A DNA stretch of 64,000 nucleotides, taken from Batkoa obscura. Its lineage: Eukaryota; Entomophthoromycota; Entomophthoromycetes; Entomophthorales; Batkoaceae. The DNA lies in the NCBI GenBank assembly GCA_030770535.1, contig JASVEC010000031.1:418800-482799 (forward strand), read 5' to 3'. Every line of letters starts with the position of its first letter. Position 1 is the stretch's first letter. The position numbers and the translations under genes were made by a program. The notes under the pieces are model-generated. The model did no database searches, was not told the origin of the DNA, and saw only the letters and a program-made list of their open reading frames with translations. Of this stretch, positions 32,247 to 43,023 are shown in pieces.

Positions 32247-34178
32247 TTATACCTGAGTAATAAACCAATAAGGAGTGTTACTTAAAGTATTTCCATCATC
32301 CATTTCTTTAGTAGATTGATTGAATTGATAAGCCGCTAATTCTTTATTAAATATCACATGAGCTATCAAAATGTAGATCCCCTAACCACTAGGGATAGGT
32401 GGATCTTGCCTTGTAAAAATAGTAGCTAAAATATGATAAGCTTCTTTGATCCATTCTTGATCCAGTAAAATATGAGAAATTGGGGGTAAGTGGTAGCATT
32501 TGAATACAATCTAAAAATCATACATTTTTTTCCAAACAAAGTATTGCACTTTGCTTTAGTACTCTATAACATTCCTAACGTTCCATTGCTTTTTAAGAAC
32601 TCAAGACATATTGCTGATTCGCTTGCGATTTATCAATATTTTCTAGAAGATCAAAGTTCTGCAACTATTAGTAACTTGGAAATATTCGTCAAACCATTAT
32701 TTAGTAATACACTAGCATTAAATACATAGAATAAAAAGCATTGACTGCTTCATGGTAGACTTTTTATTTTTAGTATCGTTATTTTCAGATAACCTATATG
32801 CTCAAGGATGATCGCCAAACCAATTTTTATACCTATGCTTTGGAAAATAGAAGCCTTGATTGAAAAGAGAAGCAAAACGACAAATTAGCACTTAAATTGG
32901 CTCTTTCTATAAAAGAATCCATACTATGTCATATCTACCAATAAGATTACAAGTATATAAGAAATAGCCATATTGAAAGTAGTAGTCTTTATAGTTACCA
33001 TTACCAAAACCAACTCCACCATTGTATATCCATTTATAGCAATAATGCTACTCCAACAGCTATCATAAATAGATTCATCTTTATTACTACCACTTAACCA
33101 AAGTTTAATATATTCCTTAATTTTGCTTAATATCTTCGGTATCAAATCATTATTATTAATAGATTCGGCTATTAAACATTATTTTTGCTAATTCTTTACC
33201 GAAAAATGAGAATCTTTTGTATTTGAACCGATTTCAATACTGATGTCTTTTAATAAAGCATTGCCAATAATATTAATATAAGTATTATCTAATAAGTTAT
33301 CAGAAAGCCGTTCAATTTGATTATTTGATTCTTCATATAATGTCCATTGATCAGATATAATTGCAGTTAAATCACCTTCTGAACAATTATATCCGATTAA
33401 ATTGTACTATTTAGATTAACTATACAATATATACAATAGAGTAACGCTAATACCAAAAAGATAAATTATTTCTACTTTTTTAAAAATTAAAGTGTAAATA
33501 AGCCTGGTCGCAAATAGAAAACTCATAACCAACCATATTGCCAGTTAGATAACTGGGATAAAACTAGTCAATCATGTCCAAGCTGCTATCAAATGGCTCT
33601 AGAATTAATATGATTCTTAATGCACCTATACAATTAGCATTCATCTAAGTTTCATTTAATACATTTACGCAACTCATAACATTATCATTTGTATAAAAAG
33701 CCCATAGCTCTACATTACCTAACCTTACTAAGCAGCATTGATTTCCAATTTATACAGACTGAATATCTCGAATAGCTTTAAATTCAAGTTTACTATCATT
33801 AGCTTTAATAGTAATATATGGATAGTATCTAATTAAACAAGCTGCTGATTGATTATCCCAATTTAAAGTTAATGATAAATCATCAATTGAACTGATATTT
33901 TTAGTGATTTTCTAATTAGTATCTAAACTTAATTGCCGATTTTTTACAAATGGAAAAGCCACATTATAGTTATATTTTATCTTATCAAGATAATAGGTGA
34001 TTATTCCTTAATCATTACACTACAAAATATAAGGGTATAGAGATGAATGACTAAGACCTTAACTTAAAATTAACTTTTTTCACTATCGATTGGTATGTTT
34101 AGACATATTTAGAACACTGCTCTAAGGCTGAACTGCTACTAAAAAGAGCATTTATCCAGGAGTTGGTCCAATTTATCA
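32247..34178 (-). pseudogene. broken GH81 endo-1,3-beta-glucanase copy
   Basis: Minus-strand sequence begins with codons for MINWTNSWINALF, the counterpart of the intact protein's MISWTNSWLNAFF, and ends at codons for a TPYWFITQV-like tail, so both ends of the gene are present. In between it matches the 7577-9670 gene in pieces separated by stops, frameshifts and small deletions, including the DHHFHYGYF region and part of the catalytic block. Not translatable as one protein. It precedes the lipase on the minus strand just as the intact gene precedes a lipase on the plus strand. Confidence 0.9.
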
Positions 34179-34632
34179 TTACTTTTATTGCTTTATTATT
34201 GTTTTTGGTTTCATTATTCTTGCTTTTTATACTTTTCATTTTTTCATTTTTTCACTTTGTTATTCTGTAATGTACTATATCATATAAACTATTAGCCACG
34301 TAATACATATTTTGCTATTACCCTGTGATGACAGCTTGTAAAATTATTTCACTATAGCTTGCTGTTTACTCTAATTTAGATTGGACTATTTTCTTACCTT
34401 ATTCTTATTTCAATTAACTGTTAAATTTGGTGAAATAGAGAACTTTTTAATATTTAATTAAATACATAGTAATACCATTAAGTATAATATTTAATTAAAT
34501 ACACAGTAATACTATTAAGTATAATATTTAATTTTATCCTTATTTTCTATCTTTATTCTTATCTTTATTTAATTTAAAATACTATAAAATATGGGCTAGG
34601 GGATTAAACTCAAGTGTATAAAATATACACTT

Positions 34633-34735
34633 GGGGATGTTTTTTTTGGCTTTATCATTTTTTCTAGTTTTTAAGCGCTATTTAAGCGGAAAAATTGATA
34701 GTAAAATTCTTAAACTTGAAAGAGAATACATCCCC
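34633..34735 (+). mobile_element. MITE copy
   Basis: GGGGATG..CATCCCC with core AAGCGCTATTTAAGCGGAAAA; flanks ACTT / ATTT. Confidence 0.88.
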
Positions 34736-35144
34736 ATTTGAAGTATTGAAAAGTTAAAATACAATCAGAAGTTTTTTAAGTTTATTTGATAGCAATGAAA
34801 TTCCTGCTACTTTTATCCATAGGAAGCAAAATCCTCAATAAAATATAAAGTTACTTTATTTAGTAAAAAAATCAAACTAGAATAACCAAACAAGACAAAT
34901 ATTAACTCTAAGATTTAAATAAATCAAAAAACTAATTTATTTTACCTTTGTGAGTTTATGAATACAGCTTCGAAGAAAACTAAAATAAAAGCTGTTGTTA
35001 TTTGTGCACCTTTTCTACAGTTGTATCAACACCAATGCCACTGTACGATTGTAAGCAAAAAACTTAACAAGTTATAAATTTACAGTGTTTTATTAAGTTT
35101 CTGTAAGATATTTGCTTAATTTTTTTATGCATTGGTATTAGTAT

Positions 35145-35231
35145 GGTTTTTTTGATTTCATCACTTCTATCTTTAACTATTGTTCAAGTAGAAAAATTGT
35201 TAGTAAAATTGTTAAAAAAAATAGATACACA
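35145..35231 (+). mobile_element. MITE copy, degraded
   Basis: Recognisable TTTTTTTGATTTCATCAC and GTTAGTAAAATTG; both ends eroded. Confidence 0.6.
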
Positions 35232-35545
35232 TTAGTAAAAAAAGATGTAGATAGAACTTAAATTAAATCAGTTTTAAGAGTTACTTAACAAATTAATTGA
35301 AATTATAGTTTTGATTATTGCAATATTAATATTAATTTCTTATGTTGGAAATAAGAAAAATCGTAGTATCAAGCTTAAGTCATATAGATATATTTTTTTG
35401 TTTGGACCTTTTTGTAATATTTATAAACTAATAGATAACTTTAATAGTCAAATTTTTTTAATGAAAATTAAATCTAATGTCTAAATTAAATGAAAATGCA
35501 CAATAAATTGAAAATCAAGTATTTTGTTAGTTTGCTTTTATAGAG

Positions 35546-36583
35546 TTAACAAAATGGTAATTTGATAAGCTTGTTGAAAATAAACACATGGCGTGCAACA
35601 CTGTATGGTCCTTGTTGGCTTTGACCACAGTTAGGATCTTCATCAAAAGATTGATCACAGTAGACAAATTCAGTTCTTCCAAATGATGATCTACGCTCAT
35701 AAATTTCAGCTGCTACATGGACATAGTTGAAGCTTCTTGGTGGAAGATGAGGTACAATATCATTCAAGTTAGTATAACGAGTAAGAGGATATTTGGCATC
35801 AGCAATATATTGAGCAAACCCTTCATTGCCAACTCTTGGACTTGAGTAAGCAAAGACTTCCATCTGGCTGTTTAAGTTATTTTCTTGTAAGAACTTTTTC
35901 CATCTTAAAGAACTAACAGTAGATAAAGCAGCACCTAAAGAAATACCAGTAATTTGAAGCTTATAACCTTTATATTTTGGATCTTTAAGTAAAGAAAGAA
36001 CAGACTTCTCCAACTGATTTTGTATAGCAACTGTTGCTTCATAGAAACCTTTGTGGACTAAAACATTGTTGTTAGCACCAGGGTATTGGATTTGTTCATA
36101 ATCGAAGTTAGTTTGCCAGTTTTTGATACTTTTAGTTCCACGATAAGAAACGATTACAGTTTTTATAGCTGGATCAACACCAGTTACAGCATAAAGGTCT
36201 TTTGATTGTTCTCTAATGAATGAATCAGGTAAGAAAGTTCTAGAACAAATACAGTTTCCATTACGTACTAAAATTTCAGGGCAAAGAGAAAGAGTAGAAT
36301 ATTTATAACTTGAAAGAAGCTTTCCAATAGAAGCAGTGGTAACGTTACGTGGTTTGATTAATTTTTTACTTGGTACACGCTTTTCTAACAGTGGCAAATC
36401 TTCAAATAAACCTCGAGTTTCCTGTCTATTAGTAGATTCTTCTCCAATTAAAGCAGGGTATAAATCATTTTCCTTGACTGGTAATGTTTCATCGGTACCC
36501 TCAATGATGTCAGGGTTTTGACATTTATAAATAGCAGCACCAAACGATAAAGTGAATAAGACAACGTTTTTAATCGAGACCAT
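35546..36583 (-). CDS. secreted class 3 lipase, paralogue 3
   Basis: 345 aa prepro-lipase with the same plan as paralogue 2: signal peptide, KR at 68-69, Ser215 (TGISLG), Asp275 (NLNDIV), His332 (VARHVF). From about residue 110 to the C terminus its protein is identical to the copy at 38803-39840, whereas its 5' end and promoter differ (MVSIKNVVLF instead of MVSTKNIILF). Secreted esterase/lipase activity is expected. Confidence 0.93.
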   Translation of the reverse strand: MVSIKNVVLFTLSFGAAIYKCQNPDIIEGTDETLPVKENDLYPALIGEESTNRQETRGLFEDLPLLEKRVPSKKLIKPRNVTTASIGKLLSSYKYSTLSLCPEILVRNGNCICSRTFLPDSFIREQSKDLYAVTGVDPAIKTVIVSYRGTKSIKNWQTNFDYEQIQYPGANNNVLVHKGFYEATVAIQNQLEKSVLSLLKDPKYKGYKLQITGISLGAALSTVSSLRWKKFLQENNLNSQMEVFAYSSPRVGNEGFAQYIADAKYPLTRYTNLNDIVPHLPPRSFNYVHVAAEIYERRSSFGRTEFVYCDQSFDEDPNCGQSQQGPYSVARHVFIFNKLIKLPFC

Positions 36584-36639
36584 TTAGTTAAAGAGAGTAA
36601 TAAATGATATCCTGATAATATGTTCGTATTTATACTTTA

Positions 36640-37817
36640 TGGAACCTTAGGCAAACTATATTTTTATTACTATATAATTCAGAAACTCTAAGGAATAAGG
36701 CAGTATGAGTATTACAAACATAATATGATTTAGATTATTATAACTAACTAAAAAGCTGTTTATTACAAAATTTGTATTTTTTTAACATCTCACATGTCAT
36801 GGCTAAACTCATTATAAGGGAATGTTCATAAATCGATTACACAATAAAAATGTTTACTACTTAAATAAGAGTAGCTTAATAAAGTTCGAAAGTTTAATGA
36901 AACTAGTTACTTTTTTCAGCTTAAAATTTTCGTAATCAGTGAAGCCATGTGACATTTATAAATAGCCTAATGTCATAGCACAATACCCCATATATCACCT
37001 AAAAGTTAGTTCCTCTTTTGTTAATTAATGTAGTTTTAAGAAGTCCTAGATGCTATAAACGAGACTATCTTTCAGCTTAAATATTAGATTGCAAATAATT
37101 ATTGGTAGTTTCTATTTCAAAATTTTTACCAATCCTTAATGAATAGATGTTGGAGATACCAAGTTAACCAAGTCTTAAGTTATTTAGTACCATTATTTAA
37201 TACACTATATTCAATTACAAATTTTTAGCTTATTTGTTAAAAAGGTTCTGTACTAAGAATAAGTATTTTCATTAAACTTTTTACTTTTTATTTATTCGTT
37301 CCTTGTTTTTATATTTATATTGCTGAATTTATAATTTTATATTTAAAATGCATCTCTCAATATAGAACATACTACTATGACATATTTATATCTTAATCTA
37401 CAATGATTTTTAGAAGATTGCTTATTAATTTTTGTCAAATATCATAAGCTTATAAAAGCAATTTTATAAAATGCTTTATTTGGTACTTAAATTAAAAAAG
37501 GCTCTAGAATGTTTAATATTATAGAATTATATCTTTAGCAACACCATAATGGTAGGAACTTCGAAGGTTGAATTGATGATATGACATTAGATTTCTTATA
37601 CCCATTGACTTGACACTAATTTAAATCAATAGATAGTATATTTATTAACTTTCAAACTATTTTATCGTAATTACTATTACAGAGTTTTATAAGAACTTGT
37701 GTAACTTATTAGTTCATTTCATTTTATTACTTAAATTAGAGTAACGATTATCAACTTTGTTTATATTTTAGCTACTGAACTAAAGGAATATCCCAAGTAT
37801 CAAACAAATACACACAT
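36640..37817. other. intergenic, duplicated upstream region
   Basis: No gene seen; loosely matches 39900-41150. Confidence 0.5.
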
Positions 37818-37906
37818 GAGAATGCTCTTTTGTTTTATTATTTATTTAAATCTCCTTAACTTTTTAATGAATAGCTAACAGATGAATGAAACTAAAAAAG
37901 ATGCTC
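37818..37906 (-). mobile_element. possible degraded MITE copy
   Basis: Starts GAGAATG after ACAT, ends GAATGAAACTAAAAAAGATG then CTC and ATAT; the middle is poorly conserved. Confidence 0.4.
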
Positions 37907-37965
37907 ATATACGTTATAGTAATAATTTAGTTTTTTTAGTTTATTATTTTCCAAATTAAGTATAT

Positions 37966-38054
37966 AGCTGCCTTTTTTGGTTTCATCTATTTGCCCATTT
38001 CTTTAAATGCTATTGAGTGGAAAACTGCTACTCTATAATCTTTAAGACATGTCT
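37966..38054 (+). mobile_element. MITE copy, degraded, TSD ATAT
   Basis: TTTTTTGGTTTCATC, AATGCTATTGAGTGGAAAA; ATAT at 37962-37965 and 38055-38058. Confidence 0.6.
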
Positions 38055-38226
38055 ATATTTCGAAAAAAGATTCCAAAATAGTAATAAAAATATATTTTAG
38101 AGTTTGAAAAATGTAACTACTACTACCCGAATGGTACTGCTAAATGATTTTTAAAATTCAAAAAGCTTTTGTTCAAATCTCTTTTCAAAACTAGATGAAT
38201 ATTTTGTAACTTTTGTAGTATTATGT

Positions 38227-38324
38227 GGAGATGTATTTTTTTGTTTAAGAATTTTACTGATAATCTTTTCACTTGAATAACGCTTAAAAAATAGAAAAGT
38301 AATGAAATCAAAGAAAATATCCTC
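38227..38324 (-). mobile_element. MITE copy, TSD ATGT
   Basis: GGAGATG..ATCCTC, 98 bp, exact ATGT at 38223-38226 and 38325-38328. Confidence 0.9.
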
Positions 38325-38328
38325 ATGT

Positions 38329-38770
38329 ATTATTTGGATAAAGCGTTATACTTTCAATGGGCTTTGCTAAAAGACCACCTCTGATCCCCCAGCTATAGCT
38401 CTAATGATGCTAGAATGGAATGAACTCCTTTTAAGGAATGCCAATTCATTCAACATCGTAAAAATCTATCTAGTAAACAAGCCTTCTAAGCAATCAATTA
38501 AGCTAATGTAGCGAATATTATCATATCTTCTCTTAAATTGGTCTAGAGTCCTCACTTCCTACTTTCCATCCCTTACCTTCCATTGAACTTTCTTAGTTTT
38601 AAATATACCACACCTTCAGTATAGATAAGTAGTCTGAAAAAATATTAGAAAAATTTACAAGTTTTTTCAATCAAAGTTAAATGAGGACATGTTAAATATT
38701 ATTTTTGGTCCAACGTAAACAGCAACTTAGTATAATAATCGAAAAAAGAAACAGTATCTATAAACTAAAA
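38329..38770. other. intergenic between lipases 3 and 4
   Basis: A slightly GC-richer stretch (about 38350-38600) stands out but has no recognisable frame. Confidence 0.4.
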
Positions 38771-38802
38771 ATCAAATGTTTTGGTAGTTTGCTTTTATAG
38801 AG

Positions 38803-39840
38803 TTAACAAAATGGTAATTTGATAAGCTTGTTGAAAATAAACACATGGCGTGCAACACTGTATGGTCCTTGTTGGCTTTGACCACAGTTAGGATCTTCAT
38901 CAAAAGATTGATCACAGTAGACAAATTCAGTTCTTCCAAATGATGATCTACGCTCATAAATTTCAGCTGCTACATGGACATAGTTGAAGCTTCTTGGTGG
39001 AAGATGAGGTACAATATCATTCAAGTTAGTATAACGAGTAAGAGGATATTTGGCATCAGCAATATATTGAGCAAACCCTTCATTGCCAACTCTTGGACTT
39101 GAGTAAGCAAAGACTTCCATCTGGCTGTTTAAGTTATTTTCTTGTAAGAACTTTTTCCATCTTAAAGAACTAACAGTAGATAAAGCAGCACCTAAAGAAA
39201 TACCAGTAATTTGAAGCTTATAACCTTTATATTTTGGATCTTTAAGTAAAGAAAGAACAGACTTCTCCAACTGATTTTGTATAGCAACTGTTGCTTCATA
39301 GAAACCTTTGTGGACTAAAACATTGTTGTTAGCACCAGGGTATTGAATTTGTTCATAATCGAAGTTAGTTTGCCAGTTTTTGATACTTTTAGTTCCACGA
39401 TAAGAAACGATTACAGTTTTTATAGCTGGATCAACACCAGTTACAGCATAAAGGTCTTTTGATTGTTCTCTAATGAATGAATCAGGTAAGAAAGTTCTAG
39501 AACAAATACAGTTTCCGCTACGAACTAAACTTTCACGACAGATGGGAAGTGCAGAATATTTATAACTTGAAAGAAGCTTTTCAATAGAAGCAGTGGTAAC
39601 GTTACGTGGTTTGATTAATTTTTTACTTGGTACACGCTTTTCTAACAGTGGCAAATCTTCAAATAAACCTCGAGTTTCCTGTCTATTAGTAGATTCTTCT
39701 CCAATTAAAGCAGGGTATAAATCATTTTCCTTGACTGGTAATGTTTCATCGGTACCCTCAATGATGTCAGGGTTTTGACATTTATAAATAGCAGCACCAA
39801 ACGATAAAGTGAACAAGATAATGTTTTTTGTTGATACCAT
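38803..39840 (-). CDS. secreted class 3 lipase, paralogue 4 (mosaic)
   Basis: 345 aa, same architecture and catalytic residues as paralogue 3, with which it is identical from about residue 110 on. Its first 38 residues and about 60 bp upstream of the ATG match paralogue 2 (29349-30386) instead, while residues 40-62 (DLYPALIGEESTNRQETRG) match paralogue 3 again. The patchwork suggests gene conversion between array members. TATA box at 39883-39890. Confidence 0.93.
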   Translation of the reverse strand: MVSTKNIILFTLSFGAAIYKCQNPDIIEGTDETLPVKENDLYPALIGEESTNRQETRGLFEDLPLLEKRVPSKKLIKPRNVTTASIEKLLSSYKYSALPICRESLVRSGNCICSRTFLPDSFIREQSKDLYAVTGVDPAIKTVIVSYRGTKSIKNWQTNFDYEQIQYPGANNNVLVHKGFYEATVAIQNQLEKSVLSLLKDPKYKGYKLQITGISLGAALSTVSSLRWKKFLQENNLNSQMEVFAYSSPRVGNEGFAQYIADAKYPLTRYTNLNDIVPHLPPRSFNYVHVAAEIYERRSSFGRTEFVYCDQSFDEDPNCGQSQQGPYSVARHVFIFNKLIKLPFC

Positions 39841-40333
39841 TTTACTTTGAAATTGATAATTGATATTCTAAAAATGCAGACCTATTTATACTCTACGAAA
39901 TTTTTATCTAAAGCTCCCTTCCACTTTTACGTAATATAGACATCAAAAGATAGGGCAGTATGAGCATTGAGACCATAGTGTGATTTGGGCTGTGATAGCT
40001 AGTTATGAAATTGTGCTACTAAATCTGATTTAAAAATAATTAATGTTGAAATGTAAATTGATCTTTTTGTCCTAAATGTCAAGTGCTGATCCAATATAAG
40101 GGAATTTTCGAGTTACCCAATGAAATAAATTATTACATAAACAAGTAAAGTTTATTAAAGTTAGATTATAAATAAAACTAAACTATTTTTATTATCTCAA
40201 AAATTTCATGTCATAGAACCCATGTGATCCTTATAAATTTATCGATATACAGTAAAACATCATATCTATCTCTTAAATTGATTCCTCTTATATAAATTAG
40301 TATTAGTTTTAAAAAATCTTTTATATTATATGT

Positions 40334-40432
40334 GGGGATTTATTTTTGTGTTTAAGAATTTTGCTAACAGTTTTCCCACTCAAATAGTGCTTAAAAGATG
40401 GAAAAGTAACGAAGTCAAAAAAAAACACCCCC
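40334..40432 (-). mobile_element. MITE copy
   Basis: GGGGATT..CACCCCC, flanks ATGT / ATAT; it interrupts the duplicated upstream region and is absent from the matching place near 37070, so it came after the duplication. Confidence 0.88.
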
Positions 40433-41152
40433 ATATATAACTATCTGATAGCTTAAATCTTGTTTTCAAATAGCTGACAATAATCCTATTTCAAAGGTCA
40501 TACCAAATTCTATTATGTAAACATTGGTGCTACTAAGTTAACTAAGCCTCGAATTATCTGATGATACTATTTGGAACGTGATATTAATTGCTAGCTAATA
40601 AATTTAATAAACGGATTTGCACTAAAGTAAATAGTTGAACTTTTTATCAACTCTCTATTTTTTAATGACATTCATGTCGCTAAATTCAAAACTATAATTA
40701 ATCAAACCTTTTAAAAGACTAAGGCAATGATATTTTACTATATATATATAACTTTTTAAAGCTAATACAAACAATATTTATTAAATGTTATAAACGTACA
40801 AGTATTAATTTATAAATCCCTTTACTTTGTAATTATTTGTACCAGATTCTAAATGGCTTATATTATGTAATAGTACGTTATAAAAATGATGAGTAAAGGC
40901 ATCAAAAGGTGAACAGATGATGAAAGGTCAGAGTTTTTATATTCATTCACTCAAAATCATCCTGATATAGTTTTAAACCAATAAATATTAGATTTATCAT
41001 TAACTAATAAATCTGATTACTAAAAATATTTTTGATGAGATTATATAGGAAGTAGTGTAGCTCGATTATTATTTAAAGTAAACATCAAATGCTAATTATA
41101 TATATAAAATATTGGAATAGACAAATGTTCAAATATAAATAAATATACATAT

Positions 41153-41250
41153 GGGAGTGTTTTTTTCGACTTCATTATTTTTCCACTTTTTAAGTGTTAT
41201 TTAAGCGGAAAATTTGTTAGTAAAATTCCTAAGCACAAAAATACATCCCC
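41153..41250 (+). mobile_element. MITE copy, TSD ATAT
   Basis: GGGAGTG..CATCCCC, 98 bp, exact ATAT at 41149-41152 and 41251-41254; near-consensus, so young. Confidence 0.93.
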
Positions 41251-42298
41251 ATATATATACTATTTGAATAGCTAATTTGAAAGGATAAATATTAATACAT
41301 TTTAGGATCTTATTTTAGTTCTAGTTTCAAATTTAGTTAGCTTACCTCAAGATTTTTCTATAAAATCCTATTAAATAATAGAAAACAAGACTTATTTCTT
41401 AACACATATCATGTGCAAGGTGGGTGATGAGCTTCTATATTTCGAATAACAATAATAATATGGGGGTAAAAAAAGATTCCAATGAAAGTTTTGTTTATTT
41501 TATAGTAGCGGGAATTACTGCTATCTTTATTATCAACAGGACTGATTTGAAAAAATTCACTGTTAAACTTATCTGGTTTGGTGATAATTCCGCTAATGAT
41601 TATACTCATACCATTTACTAAAGTGTTTTATTTAATAAAGTCATAAAAATATTAAGTAACTATATCAAAATGATATAAATAGCTTCATAATCATCGTTTT
41701 TAAAAAAGCAAGGTATTTTATAAGAATATAGGGGCTGATTAGCATATGAGTTTTGAATCAACAACTGACTTTGAGTATGGTTTTATAAAATCAGTCGCAC
41801 TCTATGGTTCAAGTTACAGAAACTTTTAAAAAAACTGGAAATGTATTTTTTTTTTGTTTAAATTTACTTCCTTTTTATGCTCAATAGCGCTAAAAAAAGG
41901 AAAAGGTAATGAAACCAAAAAAGACACATTGAATGGATTTTGGTATTTCTTAAACCAAGTATAAAAATACCCAATATCTTCAATAGAAAATTGCTAAACA
42001 GATGTACTATTAAAAGACAAATGTTATAAGAAATATTTACTTTTGGCTTCTATAAGCTTGTCTGGCTTGGAGAGGTTGATACAGATTATTGTAGTAACAA
42101 AATAATTAGCCTTTTACTAAGTACAATGTTAAAAAAATATGACTAGCTTAATTTGTTTAAAGCTTTCTCAAGTATTGCTATTTTCGAAAATGACGAATAT
42201 TAAAATAATACTCTATCCTAATGACGATTTTTAATGATGAAGTAGATAATAACATAATAATTTGTACTAACTAGAAATTATAATAAAATAACAATAAA
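41251..42298. other. intergenic with an old internal duplication
   Basis: Two stretches (41548-41640 and 42030-42120) resemble each other (AACTTATCTGGTTTGG against AGCTTGTCTGGCTTGG). Short ORFs here overlap on both strands and are not convincing genes. Confidence 0.4.
41837..41930 (-). mobile_element. MITE copy, degraded
   Basis: GGAAATGTATTTTT, TCAATAGCGCTAAAAAAAGG, GTAATGAAACC; ends eroded. Confidence 0.7.
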
Positions 42299-42411
42299 GG
42301 AGTGTTTTTTTTACTTCACTATTTTTTCCATTTTTTAAATCATTATTATTATGGGGATGTATTTTTGTTTTTAAGAATTTCACTAACAAATTTTCCGCTC
42401 AAATAGTGCTT
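42299..42411 (+). mobile_element. MITE copy with inverted right half
   Basis: 42299-42338 is the left half in plus orientation; 42353-42411 is the right half in reverse (GGGGATG..CAAATAGTGCTT). The halves meet at ATCATTATTATTAT. The simplest reading is one copy whose right half was inverted in place. Confidence 0.75.
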
Positions 42412-42708
42412 ATGTCAAACTTTTGTACATTATAAAACTGTTAGTTTATATAAGAAACCATGATTTCGTATTTGATACCGATCAATATTTATTTCTTGCT
42501 ACTAAAATTTTATGCTATATTACTTGAAAGCTTTATTTGATTTACTAAGGTAAATTGCTAATATAATAAAAGTGATTTCTTGAATGTTAAAAGCTCCTTT
42601 AAAAGCTTATTTAATATTGATAAATATTTAATTATTCCTTACTGTTAATATATTATATGATATACTAAAAGTTTTATTTAAATTTTTCCTAAAATAAATC
42701 GTTAATAT

Positions 42709-42805
42709 GGGAATGTATTTTTTTGCTTAATAATTTTACTAACAATCTCTCCACTCAAATAGCGCTTAAAAAATAGAAAAAGTTATGAAACAAAAAAACA
42801 GCTCC
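42709..42805 (-). mobile_element. MITE copy, TSD ATAT
   Basis: GGGAATG..CAGCTCC, exact ATAT at 42705-42708 and 42806-42809. Confidence 0.9.
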
Positions 42806-43023
42806 ATATTCTAAATTAATTAATCAAATATCATGCTTACTTTAAAAGTTCAAGTGATAAAGCATGAATCTGTGTGTATTTCTTTTTTTTATTCTTCAAT
42901 CAGCTCAAATAACTGACTTAAATTAACCTTACTAAGCTTTAAATCAAAACTAACTAGTTCTTTCTTCTCTTAAATAGATGTGAGATATTGTAGCGATACA
43001 AGTTCCTCCTGGATTTCTCATTA

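Larger units (their letters stand above)
35500..41150. repeat. tandem segmental duplication, period about 3257 bp
   Basis: The lipase genes at 35546 and 38803 sit at the same place in two units. Similarity covers about 20 bp of 3' flank, the gene, and at least 700 bp of upstream DNA (for example CTAAGTTAACTAAGCC near 40540 against CCAAGTTAACCAAGTC near 37160). Later MITE insertions differ between units. Confidence 0.8.

Noticed and set aside
32490-32729. 79-aa plus-strand ORF
   Set aside because: Antisense to the broken GH81 copy.
41409-41621. Overlapping ORFs on both strands
   Set aside because: Neither has family similarity; the stretch is part of an old non-coding-looking duplication.
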